A DNA stretch of 26,749 nt, taken from contig QKGW01000206.1 in assembly GCA_003250275.1 (NCBI GenBank), positions 1 through 26,749 of the forward strand. Direction: 5' to 3'. Positions within the stretch are counted from its first letter, which is position 1. Every line of letters starts with the position of its first letter. The stretch comes from Alphaproteobacteria bacterium. GTDB lineage: Bacteria; Pseudomonadota; Alphaproteobacteria; Rhodospirillales; Rhodospirillaceae. Below are positions 14,802 through 22,818 of the stretch, piece by piece. The notes beneath the pieces were generated by a model. That model saw only the letters and a program-made list of their open reading frames with translations, was not told the DNA's origin and made no database searches. Both the position numbers and the translations under genes were made by a program.

Positions 14802-14823
14802 CCCGATCGGCGGGGCGATCGGG
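14802..14823. promoter_or_regulatory. Perfect 8-bp inverted repeat at the response regulator 5' end
   Basis: CCCGATCG (14802-14809) and CGATCGGG (14816-14823) are exact complements around 6 nt. The repeat lies just downstream of the -10 element of the minus-strand promoter candidate, at about the transcription start. It could be an operator or a 5' leader hairpin. Confidence 0.4.
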
Positions 14824-14829
14824 CGAACC

Positions 14830-14858
14830 ACTATAGGGGACGCTTTGCAGGTTGAGAA
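14830..14858 (-). promoter_or_regulatory. Candidate promoter of the REC-Hpt gene
   Basis: Read on the minus strand, TTCTCA (14858-14853), a 17-nt spacer and TATAGT (14835-14830) match the sigma-70 consensus at 4 of 6 and 5 of 6 positions. The predicted start is about 50 nt before the ATG at 14772. Confidence 0.45.
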
Positions 14859-14936
14859 GCGCGAACGCTCCCGCTAATCTGCGTGCTCGCCGCTTCGGGC
14901 GGCAGTTCCAACCAGAGCATTGAGGACGGTTTTTCC

Positions 14937-15188
14937 ATGAGCACCGATGTGGGCGGCGTCGCGGCCGAGCAGTTGCAGTCCCTGATCATGCGCATCGAGC
15001 GCCTGGAGGAGGACAAGGCCAACCTCCTCGCCGATATCCGCGAGGTCTATGCCGAAGCCAAGAACCAGGGTTTCGACGTCAAGATCATGCGCCAGCTCAT
15101 CCGTCTGCGGAAAATGGAAGAGCACGATTACCGCGAGCAGGAAGAGATCCTCGACCTCTACAAGCGCGCCCTCGGAATGCAGGGCTGA
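14937..15188 (+). CDS. gapR: GapR family nucleoid-associated DNA-binding protein (DUF2312)
   Basis: An 83-residue, highly charged, coiled-coil protein: AAEQLQSLIMRIERLEEDKANL, then DIREVYAEAKNQGFDVKIMRQLIRLRKM, the invariant core of DUF2312. In Caulobacter, GapR is an essential protein that clamps overtwisted DNA ahead of replication and transcription and supports topoisomerases. The length and core match closely. The ATG at 14937 is preceded by GAGGAC; an in-frame GTG at 14883 would add 18 residues not typical of the family. It is divergent from the REC-Hpt gene. A hairpin follows at 15190-15208. Confidence 0.95.
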   Translation: MSTDVGGVAAEQLQSLIMRIERLEEDKANLLADIREVYAEAKNQGFDVKIMRQLIRLRKMEEHDYREQEEILDLYKRALGMQG

Positions 15189-15189
15189 C

Positions 15190-15208
15190 CGGCGGGCTCC
15201 GCCCGCCG
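15190..15208 (+). terminator. Hairpin after gapR, weak terminator candidate
   Basis: CGGCGGGC (15190-15197) and GCCCGCCG (15201-15208) pair perfectly over 8 bp just after the gapR stop. There is no T-tract, so it may stabilise the 3' end instead of terminating. Confidence 0.4.
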
Positions 15209-15307
15209 CGCTGAATCGCTCCGCCGCGGCTTCCGCGAGCGGCTGCGCTTTCCTGTCAAATCGTTCGTCTATCTCTTCGGCGGGCGCGGATTTTCGCGCC
15301 GCGCCCC

Positions 15308-15336
15308 TCGGCAGCGCGCGCTTGCGTGCCTATATT
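15308..15336 (+). promoter_or_regulatory. Candidate promoter of the oligoendopeptidase gene
   Basis: TCGGCA (15308-15313), a 17-nt spacer and TATATT (15331-15336) lie about 50 nt before the start codon. They match the consensus at 4 of 6 and 5 of 6 positions. Confidence 0.4.
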
Positions 15337-15386
15337 GCCTGCATCCGATCCCGCCTGTTTCCCGTACCGAAAATCGAGAGGTTTTG

Positions 15387-17165
15387 ATGACCGCAAACGC
15401 CGTAGCCACGCTTCCGGGATGGGATCTCGACGACCTCTATCCGGGTGCGGAAAGCCCCGCGCTCAAGGACGATCTGGTGCGCGTCGACGCGCTCGCGACC
15501 GCGTTCGCCGAGGCGTTCGGCGGGCGGATGGCCGAGCAGGACGGCGAGGGGTTTCACGCCGCGCTCGCGCAGTACGAGGAGATCAACGAAATCCTCGGGC
15601 GGATCCTGAGCTACGCGCAACTGCGCCACGCCACCGCGGTCACCGACCCCGAGATCGCGCGCTTCCAGCAGAACATCAACGAGAAGGCGACGGTGATCTC
15701 GCAGAAGACCCTGTTCTTCACGCTCGAGATCAACCGCGTCGACGACGCGCGCATCGCGCTCTGGCTCGAACACCCCGAAACCCGCCGCTACAAGCCGTGG
15801 CTCGACCACGTCCGCGCGTTCCGCCCCTATCAGCTTTCCGACGAGGCGGAGAACCTCCTGCACGAGCGCGAGGTGGTCGGCCGTTCGGCGTGGAACCGCT
15901 TGTTCGACGAGACCCTCGCGGCGATGCGCTTCCCCTGGGAGGGCGCCGAGCTGACGATGACCGAGGCGTTCGACAAGCTCTCCGACCCCGACCGCAGCGT
16001 GCGCGCCGAGGCGGGCAAGACGATCGCCGGGGTGCTGCGCGAGAACTCCCGCGTCACCGCGCTCGTCACCAACGTGCTCGCCAAGGACAAGCAGATCGAC
16101 GACGACCGCCGCGGCTACAAGCGCCCGGTGTCCAGCCGCAACCTCGCCAATCAGGTCGAGGACGAGGTGGTGGACGCCCTGGTGGCGGCGGTGAAGGATG
16201 CCTATCCGCGCCTGTCGCACCGCTACTACGCGCTCAAGGCGAAGTGGCTCGGCCTCGACAAGCTCACCCACACCGACCGCAACGCGCCGCTGCCGGGCGA
16301 CGACAACAAGCGCTACGCCTGGGCCGACGCGGTGAAGCTGGTGATGGGCGCGTACGCGCGCTTCAGCCCCAAGCTCGCCGAGACCGCGCAGCCGTTCTTC
16401 GACAAGCCGTGGATCGACGTGCCGGTGCGGCCGGGCAAGGCCTCGGGCGCGTTCGCGCATCCGACGGTGCCCTCGGCGCACCCCTACCTGATGCTCAACT
16501 ACATGGGCCGTTCGCGCGACGTGATGACCCTCGCGCACGAACTCGGCCACGGCGTCCACCAGTGCCTCGCCGCGGCGCAGGGCACGCTCTTGTCCGACAC
16601 CCCCCTGACCCTCGCCGAGACCGCCTCGGTGTTCGGCGAGATGCTCACCTTCCGCGCCGTGCTCGACGCGACCGAGGACAAGGCGACACGCCGCATCCTC
16701 CTCGCCGGCAAGGTCGAGGACATGATCAACACCGTGGTGCGGCAGATCGCCTTCCACGAATTCGAGACCCGCGTGCACGCCGAGCGCCGCGAGGGCGAGC
16801 TCTCCACTGAGCGCCTGGGCGAGATCTGGCTGGAGGTGCAGGCCGCGAGCCTCGGCCCGGCGTTCGATTTCGACGACGACTACCGGATCTTCTGGTCCTA
16901 CATCCCGCACTTCATCCACGTGCCGTTCTACGTCTACGCCTACGCCTTCGGCGACTGCCTGGTGAACGCGCTCTACGGCGTCTACCAGTCGGGGCATCCG
17001 GGCTTCGCCGAGAAGTATCTCGACATGCTGCGGGCGGGCGGAACCAAGGGGCACCGCGAGCTGCTCGCGCCGTTCGGGCTCGATGCCGCCGATCCCAAGT
17101 TCTGGTCGATCGGCCTCGACGTGGTGGCCGGATTGATCGACGAGCTGGAGGCGCTCGAAGCCTGA
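15387..17165 (+). CDS. pepF: M3 family oligoendopeptidase F
   Basis: A 592-residue cytoplasmic zinc peptidase that degrades short peptides. The zinc motif is HELGH at 384-388 within MTLAHELGHGVHQ, and the third ligand is expected in the downstream TASVFGEMLTF segment, as in M3 peptidases. The N-terminal WDLDDLYPG and the YKRPVSSRNLANQV stretch are characteristic of the PepF branch. The ATG at 15387 follows GAGAGG; a TTG directly before it is not needed. The product length is typical. It follows gapR after about 200 nt with its own candidate promoter, and no peptide transporter genes are adjacent. Confidence 0.95.
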   Translation: MTANAVATLPGWDLDDLYPGAESPALKDDLVRVDALATAFAEAFGGRMAEQDGEGFHAALAQYEEINEILGRILSYAQLRHATAVTDPEIARFQQNINEKATVISQKTLFFTLEINRVDDARIALWLEHPETRRYKPWLDHVRAFRPYQLSDEAENLLHEREVVGRSAWNRLFDETLAAMRFPWEGAELTMTEAFDKLSDPDRSVRAEAGKTIAGVLRENSRVTALVTNVLAKDKQIDDDRRGYKRPVSSRNLANQVEDEVVDALVAAVKDAYPRLSHRYYALKAKWLGLDKLTHTDRNAPLPGDDNKRYAWADAVKLVMGAYARFSPKLAETAQPFFDKPWIDVPVRPGKASGAFAHPTVPSAHPYLMLNYMGRSRDVMTLAHELGHGVHQCLAAAQGTLLSDTPLTLAETASVFGEMLTFRAVLDATEDKATRRILLAGKVEDMINTVVRQIAFHEFETRVHAERREGELSTERLGEIWLEVQAASLGPAFDFDDDYRIFWSYIPHFIHVPFYVYAYAFGDCLVNALYGVYQSGHPGFAEKYLDMLRAGGTKGHRELLAPFGLDAADPKFWSIGLDVVAGLIDELEALEA

Positions 17166-17355
17166 TTGCGAAAGGCGATTATCCCTTGCCGGAGCGTCTC
17201 GGATATTGCGTGGCGAGGGGGGGATTGGTACGAAGAGAAAGCCTTTGTCCGCTGTCCGGAATGGGGGCGGTCTGGCTTGCAATGGAGCCGCCACAGGGGG
17301 TCCGTCGAGGGCGACTGCACGACAAGAACGAGGGCGGACGTAGGGAGCATTCTCG

Positions 17356-18513
17356 ATGAAAATCGCAATACCGAAAGAGCGGCGCGCGCATGAGACGCGG
17401 GTCGCGGCTTCGCCGGATACGGTGAAGAAGTTCGTCGGCCTGGGCTGCGAAGTCCAGGTCGAGAAGGACGCGGGTCTCGCCGCCAGCTTTACCGACGAGG
17501 CCTTCGTCGCCGCCGGCGCGACCATCGCCAAGACCGCCGCCGCGGTCTACAAGGACGCCGACGTGGTTCTCAAGGTCGCGCGCCCGATGACCGCCGACGA
17601 AGGCACCGACGAGATCGCCCACCTGAAGAAGGGGACGGCGTTGTTCTCGGTGCTGTCGGCGCTGACCAGCAAGGACTATTGCGAAAAGCTCGCCGATCAG
17701 GGCGTCGATGCCTTCGCGATGGAACTGATGCCGCGCATCTCGCGCGCCCAGAGCATGGACGTGCTGTCCTCCCAGTCGAACCTCGCCGGTTACAAGGCGG
17801 TGATCGACGCCGCCGCGGAATTCAATCACGCGCTGCCGATGATGATGACCGCCGCCGGTACGGTTCCGCCCGCCCGCGTGCTGGTGATGGGCGCGGGCGT
17901 CGCCGGTCTCCAGGCGATCGCCACCGCCAAGCGCCTCGGCGCCGTCGTCTATGCCTTCGACGTGCGCGCTGCGGCCAAGGAGCAGGTGGAATCGCTCGGC
18001 GGCAAGTTCGTCGTCGTCGACGAGGAGGCGATGAAGAGCGCCGAGACCGCCGGCGGCTACGCCAAGGAAATGGGCGACGAATACAAGAAGAAGCAGGCCC
18101 AGGCGACCGCCGAGCAGGCGGCCAAGGCCGACATCATCATCTGCACCGCGCTGATCCCGGGTCGGCCCGCGCCGGTGCTGATCACCGAGGAGATGGTGAA
18201 GGGGATGAAGCCGGGTTCGGTGATCGTCGACCTCGCCGTCGAAATGGGCGGCAACTGCCCGCTCTCCGAATACGGCAAGATCGTCAAGAAGCACGGCGTC
18301 ACCCTGATGGGCCACGCCAACGTGCCCGGCCGCGTCGCCGCGGACGCCTCGATGCTCTACGCCAAGAACATCTGGAACTTCGTGTCCACGATGATCGACA
18401 AGGAAACCAAGACGCTCAAGCCGAACCTGGAGGACGAACTCGTCCAGGGCACGATGATCAGCCGTGACGGCAAGCTCGTGCATCCGGCCCTCGCCGCCGA
18501 AGGAGGGAAGTGA
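17356..18513 (+). CDS. pntAA: NAD(P) transhydrogenase subunit alpha part 1 (NAD-binding)
   Basis: A 385-residue cytoplasmic subunit (domain I) of the proton-translocating transhydrogenase, which passes hydride from NADH to NADP using the proton gradient. It has the starting MKIAIPKERRAHETRVAASPD, the RISRAQSMDVLSSQSNLAGYKAV segment, the NAD-binding loop VLVMGAGVAGLQAIATAKRLGA, and GRPAPVLITEEMVKGMKPGSVIVDLA. Alpha is split into two genes here, as in Rhodospirillum-like alphaproteobacteria. AGGGAG (17342-17347) precedes the ATG by 8 nt. It is the first of three genes; I could not see a clear promoter in the 190 nt upstream. Confidence 0.97.
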   Translation: MKIAIPKERRAHETRVAASPDTVKKFVGLGCEVQVEKDAGLAASFTDEAFVAAGATIAKTAAAVYKDADVVLKVARPMTADEGTDEIAHLKKGTALFSVLSALTSKDYCEKLADQGVDAFAMELMPRISRAQSMDVLSSQSNLAGYKAVIDAAAEFNHALPMMMTAAGTVPPARVLVMGAGVAGLQAIATAKRLGAVVYAFDVRAAAKEQVESLGGKFVVVDEEAMKSAETAGGYAKEMGDEYKKKQAQATAEQAAKADIIICTALIPGRPAPVLITEEMVKGMKPGSVIVDLAVEMGGNCPLSEYGKIVKKHGVTLMGHANVPGRVAADASMLYAKNIWNFVSTMIDKETKTLKPNLEDELVQGTMISRDGKLVHPALAAEGGK

Positions 18514-18944
18514 TGGCTGCGGAAAATCTCGCTGAACAGGCCGGCATGATCGCGGAGAAGGCGAACGAGATCGCCGTGTCCGCGCGTGCGCTGGCGGATC
18601 AGGCGGCCTCGACCGTGACCGCCGTGGTCGGCGCCGGGGCTCCCGCGCCGGAACACGCCGTCGGGCCGTTCTGGTATCTCTTCACCATCTTCGTGCTCGC
18701 GGTGTTCGTCGGCTACTACGTGGTCTGGCGCGTCACTCCGGCTCTGCATTCGCCGCTGATGGCGGTGACCAACGCGATCTCGTCGGTGATCATCGTCGGC
18801 GCGCTGATCGCCGCCGGTCCGGCGCACTTCTCCGCTTCGCAGGTGATGGGCTTCCTTGCGGTGATCCTGGCCTCCGTCAACATCTTCGGCGGCTTCATCG
18901 TGACGCAGCGTATGCTCGCGATGTTCAAGAAAAAGACGAAGTAG
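18513..18944 (+). CDS. pntAB: NAD(P) transhydrogenase subunit alpha part 2 (membrane)
   Basis: A 143-residue protein: a helical N-terminus of about 50 residues, then three membrane segments (about 51-73, 79-102 and 107-130), as expected for the membrane half of the split alpha subunit. It contains HSPLMAVTNAISSVIIVGAL, strongly conserved in PntAB. Its ATG shares one base with the pntAA stop (TGATG), and AGGAGG (18501-18506) provides a perfect ribosome binding site, so the two are translated together. It forms part of the proton channel with PntB. Confidence 0.96.
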   Translation: MAAENLAEQAGMIAEKANEIAVSARALADQAASTVTAVVGAGAPAPEHAVGPFWYLFTIFVLAVFVGYYVVWRVTPALHSPLMAVTNAISSVIIVGALIAAGPAHFSASQVMGFLAVILASVNIFGGFIVTQRMLAMFKKKTK

Positions 18945-18957
18945 GGGGACCCGGAGA

Positions 18958-20349
18958 ATGCATGCGGAAAGCTTGACCATGCTCGCCTACATCGTCGCGG
19001 GCATCTGTTTCATCCTCGCGCTCAAGGGCCTTTCCTCGCCCGAATCGGCGCGCATGGGTAACATCTACGGCATCGCCGGCATGGCGATCGCCATCCTCAC
19101 CACGCTCGCTTCGCCGGTCGTGGTCAACTACCTCTGGATCGTCATCGGCATCGCCATCGGCGGCGCGGCCGGCTTCGTCATCGCGAAGAAGATCCAGATG
19201 ACCGCGCTGCCGCAGCTCGTCGCCGCGTTCCACAGCCTCGTGGGTCTGGCGGCGGTGTTCGTGGCGACCGCGGCGTACCTCGCGCCCGAGAGCTACAACA
19301 TCGGCACCCCGGGTCACATCCACACCGGTTCGCTGATCGAAATGTCGCTCGGCCTCGCCGTCGGCGCGATCACCTTCTCCGGTTCGATCATCGCCTTCGG
19401 CAAGCTCCAGGGTCTGATCTCCGGCAAGCCGGTGACGTTCAAGGGTCAGCACCTGCTGAACCTCGTCCTCGGCATCTTGCTGGTGCTGCTGATCGTCGCC
19501 TTCGCCATGACCGAAAGCGCGGCGAGCTTCTTCCTGCTGATGGCGCTGGCCTTCGCGCTCGGCTTCCTGCTGATCATCCCGATCGGCGGCGCCGACATGC
19601 CGGTGGTCATCTCGATGCTCAACTCGTACTCGGGCTGGGCGGCCGCGGGCATCGGCTTCACTCTGCAGAACAGCCTCCTGATCATCACCGGCGCGCTCGT
19701 CGGCGCTTCGGGTGCGATCCTGTCCTACATCATGTGCAAGGGCATGAACCGCTCGTTCTTCAACGTCATCCTCGGCGGCTTCGGTGCGGATTCGTCCTCC
19801 GCCGCGGCAGCCGACATGGGCGACCGCACGGTGAAGTCGGGTTCCGCCGACGACGCCGCGTTCATCATGAAGAACGCCTCGAAGGTGATCATCGTCCCCG
19901 GCTACGGCATGGCGGTCGCGCAGGCGCAGCACGCGCTCCGCGAAATGGCCGACACGCTGAAGAAGGAAGGCGTGACCGTCTCCTACGCGATTCACCCGGT
20001 GGCGGGCCGTATGCCCGGCCACATGAACGTGCTGCTGGCGGAAGCCAACGTGCCGTACGACGAGGTGTTCGAGCTCGAGGAGATCAATCACGAGTTCTCG
20101 ACCGCCGATGTCGTCTACGTCATCGGCGCCAACGACGTGACCAACCCGTCCGCCAAGAGCGACCCGTCCAGCCCGATCTACGGAATGCCGATCCTCGAGG
20201 TCGACAAGGCCAAGACCGTGCTGTTCGTGAAGCGTTCGATGGCCTCGGGTTACGCGGGCGTCGAGAACCCGCTGTTCTTCGCCGACAACACCATGATGCT
20301 GTTCGGCGACGCCAAGAAGATGACCGAGGAAATCGTCCAGGCCCTCTAA
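18958..20349 (+). CDS. pntB: NAD(P) transhydrogenase subunit beta
   Basis: A 463-residue subunit with an N-terminal membrane domain of about eight or nine segments (residues 5-265) and a C-terminal NADP-binding domain III. Recognisable are AAFHSLVGLAAVFVA in the membrane domain, and in domain III VIIVPGYGMAVAQAQHALREM, YAIHPVAGRMPGHMNVLLAEA, VIGANDVTNPSA and VKRSMASGYAGVENPLFF. It lies 13 nt after pntAB and is followed by a strong terminator, so the operon is pntAA-pntAB-pntB. Confidence 0.98.
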   Translation: MHAESLTMLAYIVAGICFILALKGLSSPESARMGNIYGIAGMAIAILTTLASPVVVNYLWIVIGIAIGGAAGFVIAKKIQMTALPQLVAAFHSLVGLAAVFVATAAYLAPESYNIGTPGHIHTGSLIEMSLGLAVGAITFSGSIIAFGKLQGLISGKPVTFKGQHLLNLVLGILLVLLIVAFAMTESAASFFLLMALAFALGFLLIIPIGGADMPVVISMLNSYSGWAAAGIGFTLQNSLLIITGALVGASGAILSYIMCKGMNRSFFNVILGGFGADSSSAAAADMGDRTVKSGSADDAAFIMKNASKVIIVPGYGMAVAQAQHALREMADTLKKEGVTVSYAIHPVAGRMPGHMNVLLAEANVPYDEVFELEEINHEFSTADVVYVIGANDVTNPSAKSDPSSPIYGMPILEVDKAKTVLFVKRSMASGYAGVENPLFFADNTMMLFGDAKKMTEEIVQAL

Positions 20350-20380
20350 CGCCCGGAAACCTCTCACCCAACATCAACGG

Positions 20381-20406
20381 GGCGGCCCTCGCGGGCCGCC
20401 TTTTTT
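20381..20406 (+). terminator. Rho-independent terminator of the pnt operon
   Basis: GGCGGCCC (20381-20388), TCGC loop, GGGCCGCC (20393-20400), then six T residues (20401-20406). It begins 32 nt after the pntB stop and immediately precedes the MFS gene. Confidence 0.93.
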
Positions 20407-20425
20407 CGTCGCCGGAGTCCCGCCG

Positions 20426-21604
20426 TTGTCCGAGACCAACCCTTCGCCGTGGATCGTGCTGCTGCTCGCCGTCGCGTGCGGCGCGATCGTCGCCAACCTC
20501 TATTACGCTCAGCCACTCGTCGGCCCGATCGCCGCCGACCTCGGCCTGCCCGCGGCCTCGGCGGGGGTGATCGTCACCGTCGCGCAGGTGGGCTACGGCC
20601 TCGGCCTGTTGCTGCTGGTGCCGCTCGCCGATCTTCTCGAAAACCGCCGCCTGATCGTCGCCATCGTCGCCGCCAGCGCGGTCGCGCTCGCCGCCACCGC
20701 GGTGGCGGGCAACGGCACGGTGTTCCTCGCTGCCGCGCTCGCGATCGGCCTGTGCTCGGTCTCGGCGCAGATCCTCGTGCCGTTCGCCGCGCACCTCGCG
20801 CCCGAGGCGGTGCGGGGCAGGGTGGTGGGCAACGTGATGTCGGGCCTCCTGCTCGGCATCATGCTCGCGCGCCCGTTCGCGAGCTTCGTCGCCGAGTTCC
20901 TTTCGTGGCACTGGGTGTTCGCGATTTCGGCGGTGCTGATGGCGGCGCTCGCGGTGCTGCTCGCCGTCGGGCTGCCGGTGCGGCGGCCGATGGCGCAGCT
21001 CTCCTACGCCTCGCTGCTCGCGTCGATGGCGTACCTGATCGCGGGCACCTCGGTGCTGCGTCGGCGCGGGCTCTATCAGGCGTGCCTGTTCGGCGCGTTC
21101 AGCCTGTTCTGGACCGCCGCACCCCTGCACCTCGCGTCACCCGCCTACGGGCTTTCGCAGGGCGGCATCGCGCTGTTCGCGCTCGCCGGGGTGGCGGGTG
21201 CGGTGTCCGCGCCGATCGCCGGGCGGATCGCCGATACCGGGCGCATCGGCGCGCTCTCGGCGGCGGCGATGCTGACCGTGGCGGCGGCGTTCGGTCTCGC
21301 GCTGATCGTCGACGACGGTTCGGCGCTCGCCATCGGTCTTTTGACCGCGGCGGCGATCGTGGTGGATTTCGGGGTGTCGGCGAACCTCGTCGCCGGGCAG
21401 CGGGTGATCTTCGGCCTCAAGCCCGAGCTGCGCAGCCGCCTCAACGGCCTCTACATCGCGATGTTCTTCGCCGGTGGGGCGGTGGGGTCGGCGCTCGGTG
21501 CCTGGGTCTACGCCCACTGGGGCTGGCGGGCGACGGCGCTGGCGGGGCTTGCGCTGCCGTGCATCGCGCTTGCGGTGTTCGCTACCGAGCGCGGCAGGAA
21601 GTAG
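20426..21604 (+). CDS. Major facilitator superfamily transporter
   Basis: A 392-residue inner-membrane protein with about twelve hydrophobic segments. The N-terminal half has YYAQPLVGPIAADLGLP and the MFS loop 2-3 region LADLLENRRLI; the second half begins near RRRGLYQACLFGAF. The pattern NLYYAQPL near the N-terminus is seen in drug/sugar-type MFS carriers related to E. coli YgaY; the substrate is unknown. The start is a TTG at 20426 with CCGGAG at 20412-20417; no ATG or GTG serves better. The gene starts 19 nt after the pnt terminator. Its stop codon is followed at once by the rpsU terminator on the other strand. Confidence 0.9.
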   Translation: MSETNPSPWIVLLLAVACGAIVANLYYAQPLVGPIAADLGLPAASAGVIVTVAQVGYGLGLLLLVPLADLLENRRLIVAIVAASAVALAATAVAGNGTVFLAAALAIGLCSVSAQILVPFAAHLAPEAVRGRVVGNVMSGLLLGIMLARPFASFVAEFLSWHWVFAISAVLMAALAVLLAVGLPVRRPMAQLSYASLLASMAYLIAGTSVLRRRGLYQACLFGAFSLFWTAAPLHLASPAYGLSQGGIALFALAGVAGAVSAPIAGRIADTGRIGALSAAAMLTVAAAFGLALIVDDGSALAIGLLTAAAIVVDFGVSANLVAGQRVIFGLKPELRSRLNGLYIAMFFAGGAVGSALGAWVYAHWGWRATALAGLALPCIALAVFATERGRK

Positions 21605-21608
21605 ACAC

Positions 21609-21640
21609 AAAAAATCGGGCCCGACCAGAAGGTCGGGCCT
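21609..21640 (-). terminator. Rho-independent terminator of rpsU
   Basis: GGCCCGACC (21618-21626), AGAA loop, GGTCGGGCC (21631-21639). On the minus strand the stem is followed by a T6 tract (21614-21609 read on the opposite strand). It may also stop MFS transcripts from the plus strand, but that side lacks a T-tract. Confidence 0.88.
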
Positions 21641-21670
21641 GGGCATTGGCAAAACCTGGATGAGGCTTCG

Positions 21671-21877
21671 TTAGAAGCCTTCACGCTCCAGACGCTTGCG
21701 CTCGAGCTTGCGGGCGCGACGCACGGCTTCAGCGGTCTCGCGAGCCTTGCGCTCGGACGGCTTCTCGAAGTTGCGGCGCAGCTTCATCTCACGGAAAACA
21801 CCCTCGCGCTGCATCTTCTTCTTGAGCGCCTTCAGGGCCTGGTCGACGTTGTTGTCGCGAACGAGAACGTGAACTAT
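21671..21877 (-). CDS. rpsU: Ribosomal protein bS21, apparent AUA start codon
   Basis: A 68-residue basic protein reading VHVLVRDNNVDQALKALKKK then REMKLRRNFEKPSERKARE and ending KLERKRLEREGF, a clear full-length bS21. It sits at the small-subunit platform near the anti-Shine-Dalgarno end of 16S rRNA. No ATG, GTG or TTG is available: the in-frame codons before VHVLV are GAG GAT AGT CAG ATA, and the first in-frame ATG is codon 22, inside the conserved core. The ATA at 21877-21875 lies 8 nt after a strong GGAGG and aligns with the Met of relatives starting MVQVxVRDNN. I therefore assign ATA as start. The gene ends just before its terminator. Confidence 0.9.
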   Translation of the reverse strand: MVHVLVRDNNVDQALKALKKKMQREGVFREMKLRRNFEKPSERKARETAEAVRRARKLERKRLEREGF

Positions 21878-22074
21878 CTGACTATCCTCCGGTTGGGGGC
21901 GGCGCGACGTCCGGGGTCGCTGCCTGCCGGTTCTACCAATGCTTCGATCCTGTGTACCGAAACGGCCACCTACGCGGCCCGTGGTTCCGGCTCAGGGCGC
22001 ACTAGGTAGCATATCGGTGGTTGGTTGTGAAGTCGTAATCGCCACGATTTGACGTGTCAAGGGGCGGCTCGATT
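21878..22074. other. rpsU leader and upstream region
   Basis: About 200 nt with no gene. Most would be the 5' leader of rpsU if the promoter candidate at 22032-22060 is right. It holds short complementary segments, such as GCGAC (21904-21908) with GTCGC (21916-21920) just before the Shine-Dalgarno sequence. I see no known riboswitch. Confidence 0.5.
22032..22060 (-). promoter_or_regulatory. Candidate promoter of rpsU
   Basis: On the minus strand, a perfect TTGACA (22060-22055) is separated by 17 nt from TACGAC (22037-22032). The predicted leader is then about 150 nt. The -35 is part of a small palindrome, TTGAC-GT-GTCAA (22049-22060, plus strand). Confidence 0.45.
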
Positions 22075-22737
22075 TCACTTTTCCGCCGTGGCTGCGGCGG
22101 CCCGCCGACCCTGGCGGATCGCCTGGATGCGGCGCAGGCGCTGGATCCGCGGATCGCGGTTGCCGCGCATCCGGTTGATCACCACGCTGATCACGCTGAG
22201 CAGTGCGACGAAGCCGAGAATCCCGAGCAGAATCACGCCGTGCAGCCGCCCGATGAAGCTCTCCAGGGTCTTGCCGAGGACGTATCCGCCGCCCGCGAAG
22301 ATCGTCGCCCAGACGAACGCCGCGATGAAGTTGAGCGCGGCGAAGCGGGGGTGGCTGATGCCGTTCATCCCGATCACGAACGGCGAGACGTTGCGGAGGC
22401 CGTAGACGAAGCGGAACGAGAGGATGAAGCCGGTCTCGTACTTCTTCAGCAGGCGGAACACCGAGCGGGTCTTGCGCTTGAGCGTGGGGTGGGAATAGAG
22501 CAGCCGCGAGCCCCAGCGCTTACCGATGGTGAAGTAGACCTGATCGCCGAAGAAGGTGCCGAACAGCGCGAAGGTGAACACCCACGGCAGGGACATCATG
22601 CCCTGGGAGGCGAACACGCCTGCGAAGATGACGATGGTTTCGCCCTCCAGGAACGTGCCGATCAGGATTGCCACATATCCCCAGGATTGCAGCAGTTCTT
22701 CCAGCGACATGTTCAGGGAGTTCAGAAGAAAATCCAC
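22075..22737 (-). CDS. DedA family membrane protein
   Basis: A 220-residue inner-membrane protein of the DedA/VTT family, related to undecaprenyl-phosphate and phospholipid flippases. Key motifs are GTFLEGETIVIFAG (conserved Glu), LFGTFFGDQVYFTIGKRWG (conserved Asp), and FILSFRFVYGLRNVSPFVIG with the conserved Arg pair. About four to five hydrophobic segments are seen, with a basic C-terminal tail. The ATG at 22737 is preceded by GGGG; a second in-frame ATG ten codons in is a less likely start. About 80 nt separate it from purK upstream on the same strand. Confidence 0.93.
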   Translation of the reverse strand: MDFLLNSLNMSLEELLQSWGYVAILIGTFLEGETIVIFAGVFASQGMMSLPWVFTFALFGTFFGDQVYFTIGKRWGSRLLYSHPTLKRKTRSVFRLLKKYETGFILSFRFVYGLRNVSPFVIGMNGISHPRFAALNFIAAFVWATIFAGGGYVLGKTLESFIGRLHGVILLGILGFVALLSVISVVINRMRGNRDPRIQRLRRIQAIRQGRRAAAATAEK

Positions 22738-22818
22738 GTGCCCCGACCCGGTTGCGCCATTCCCCCGAAGGCGTAGCTTCCGCCCGGCGATGGCTAAGGA
22801 AGCTGTAGAGTTATAGGC

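Noticed and set aside
15330..17531. A 733-codon open frame on the minus strand opposite the oligoendopeptidase
   Set aside because: It is a GC-bias shadow that spans two plus-strand genes and their intergenic region; no recognisable protein sequence.
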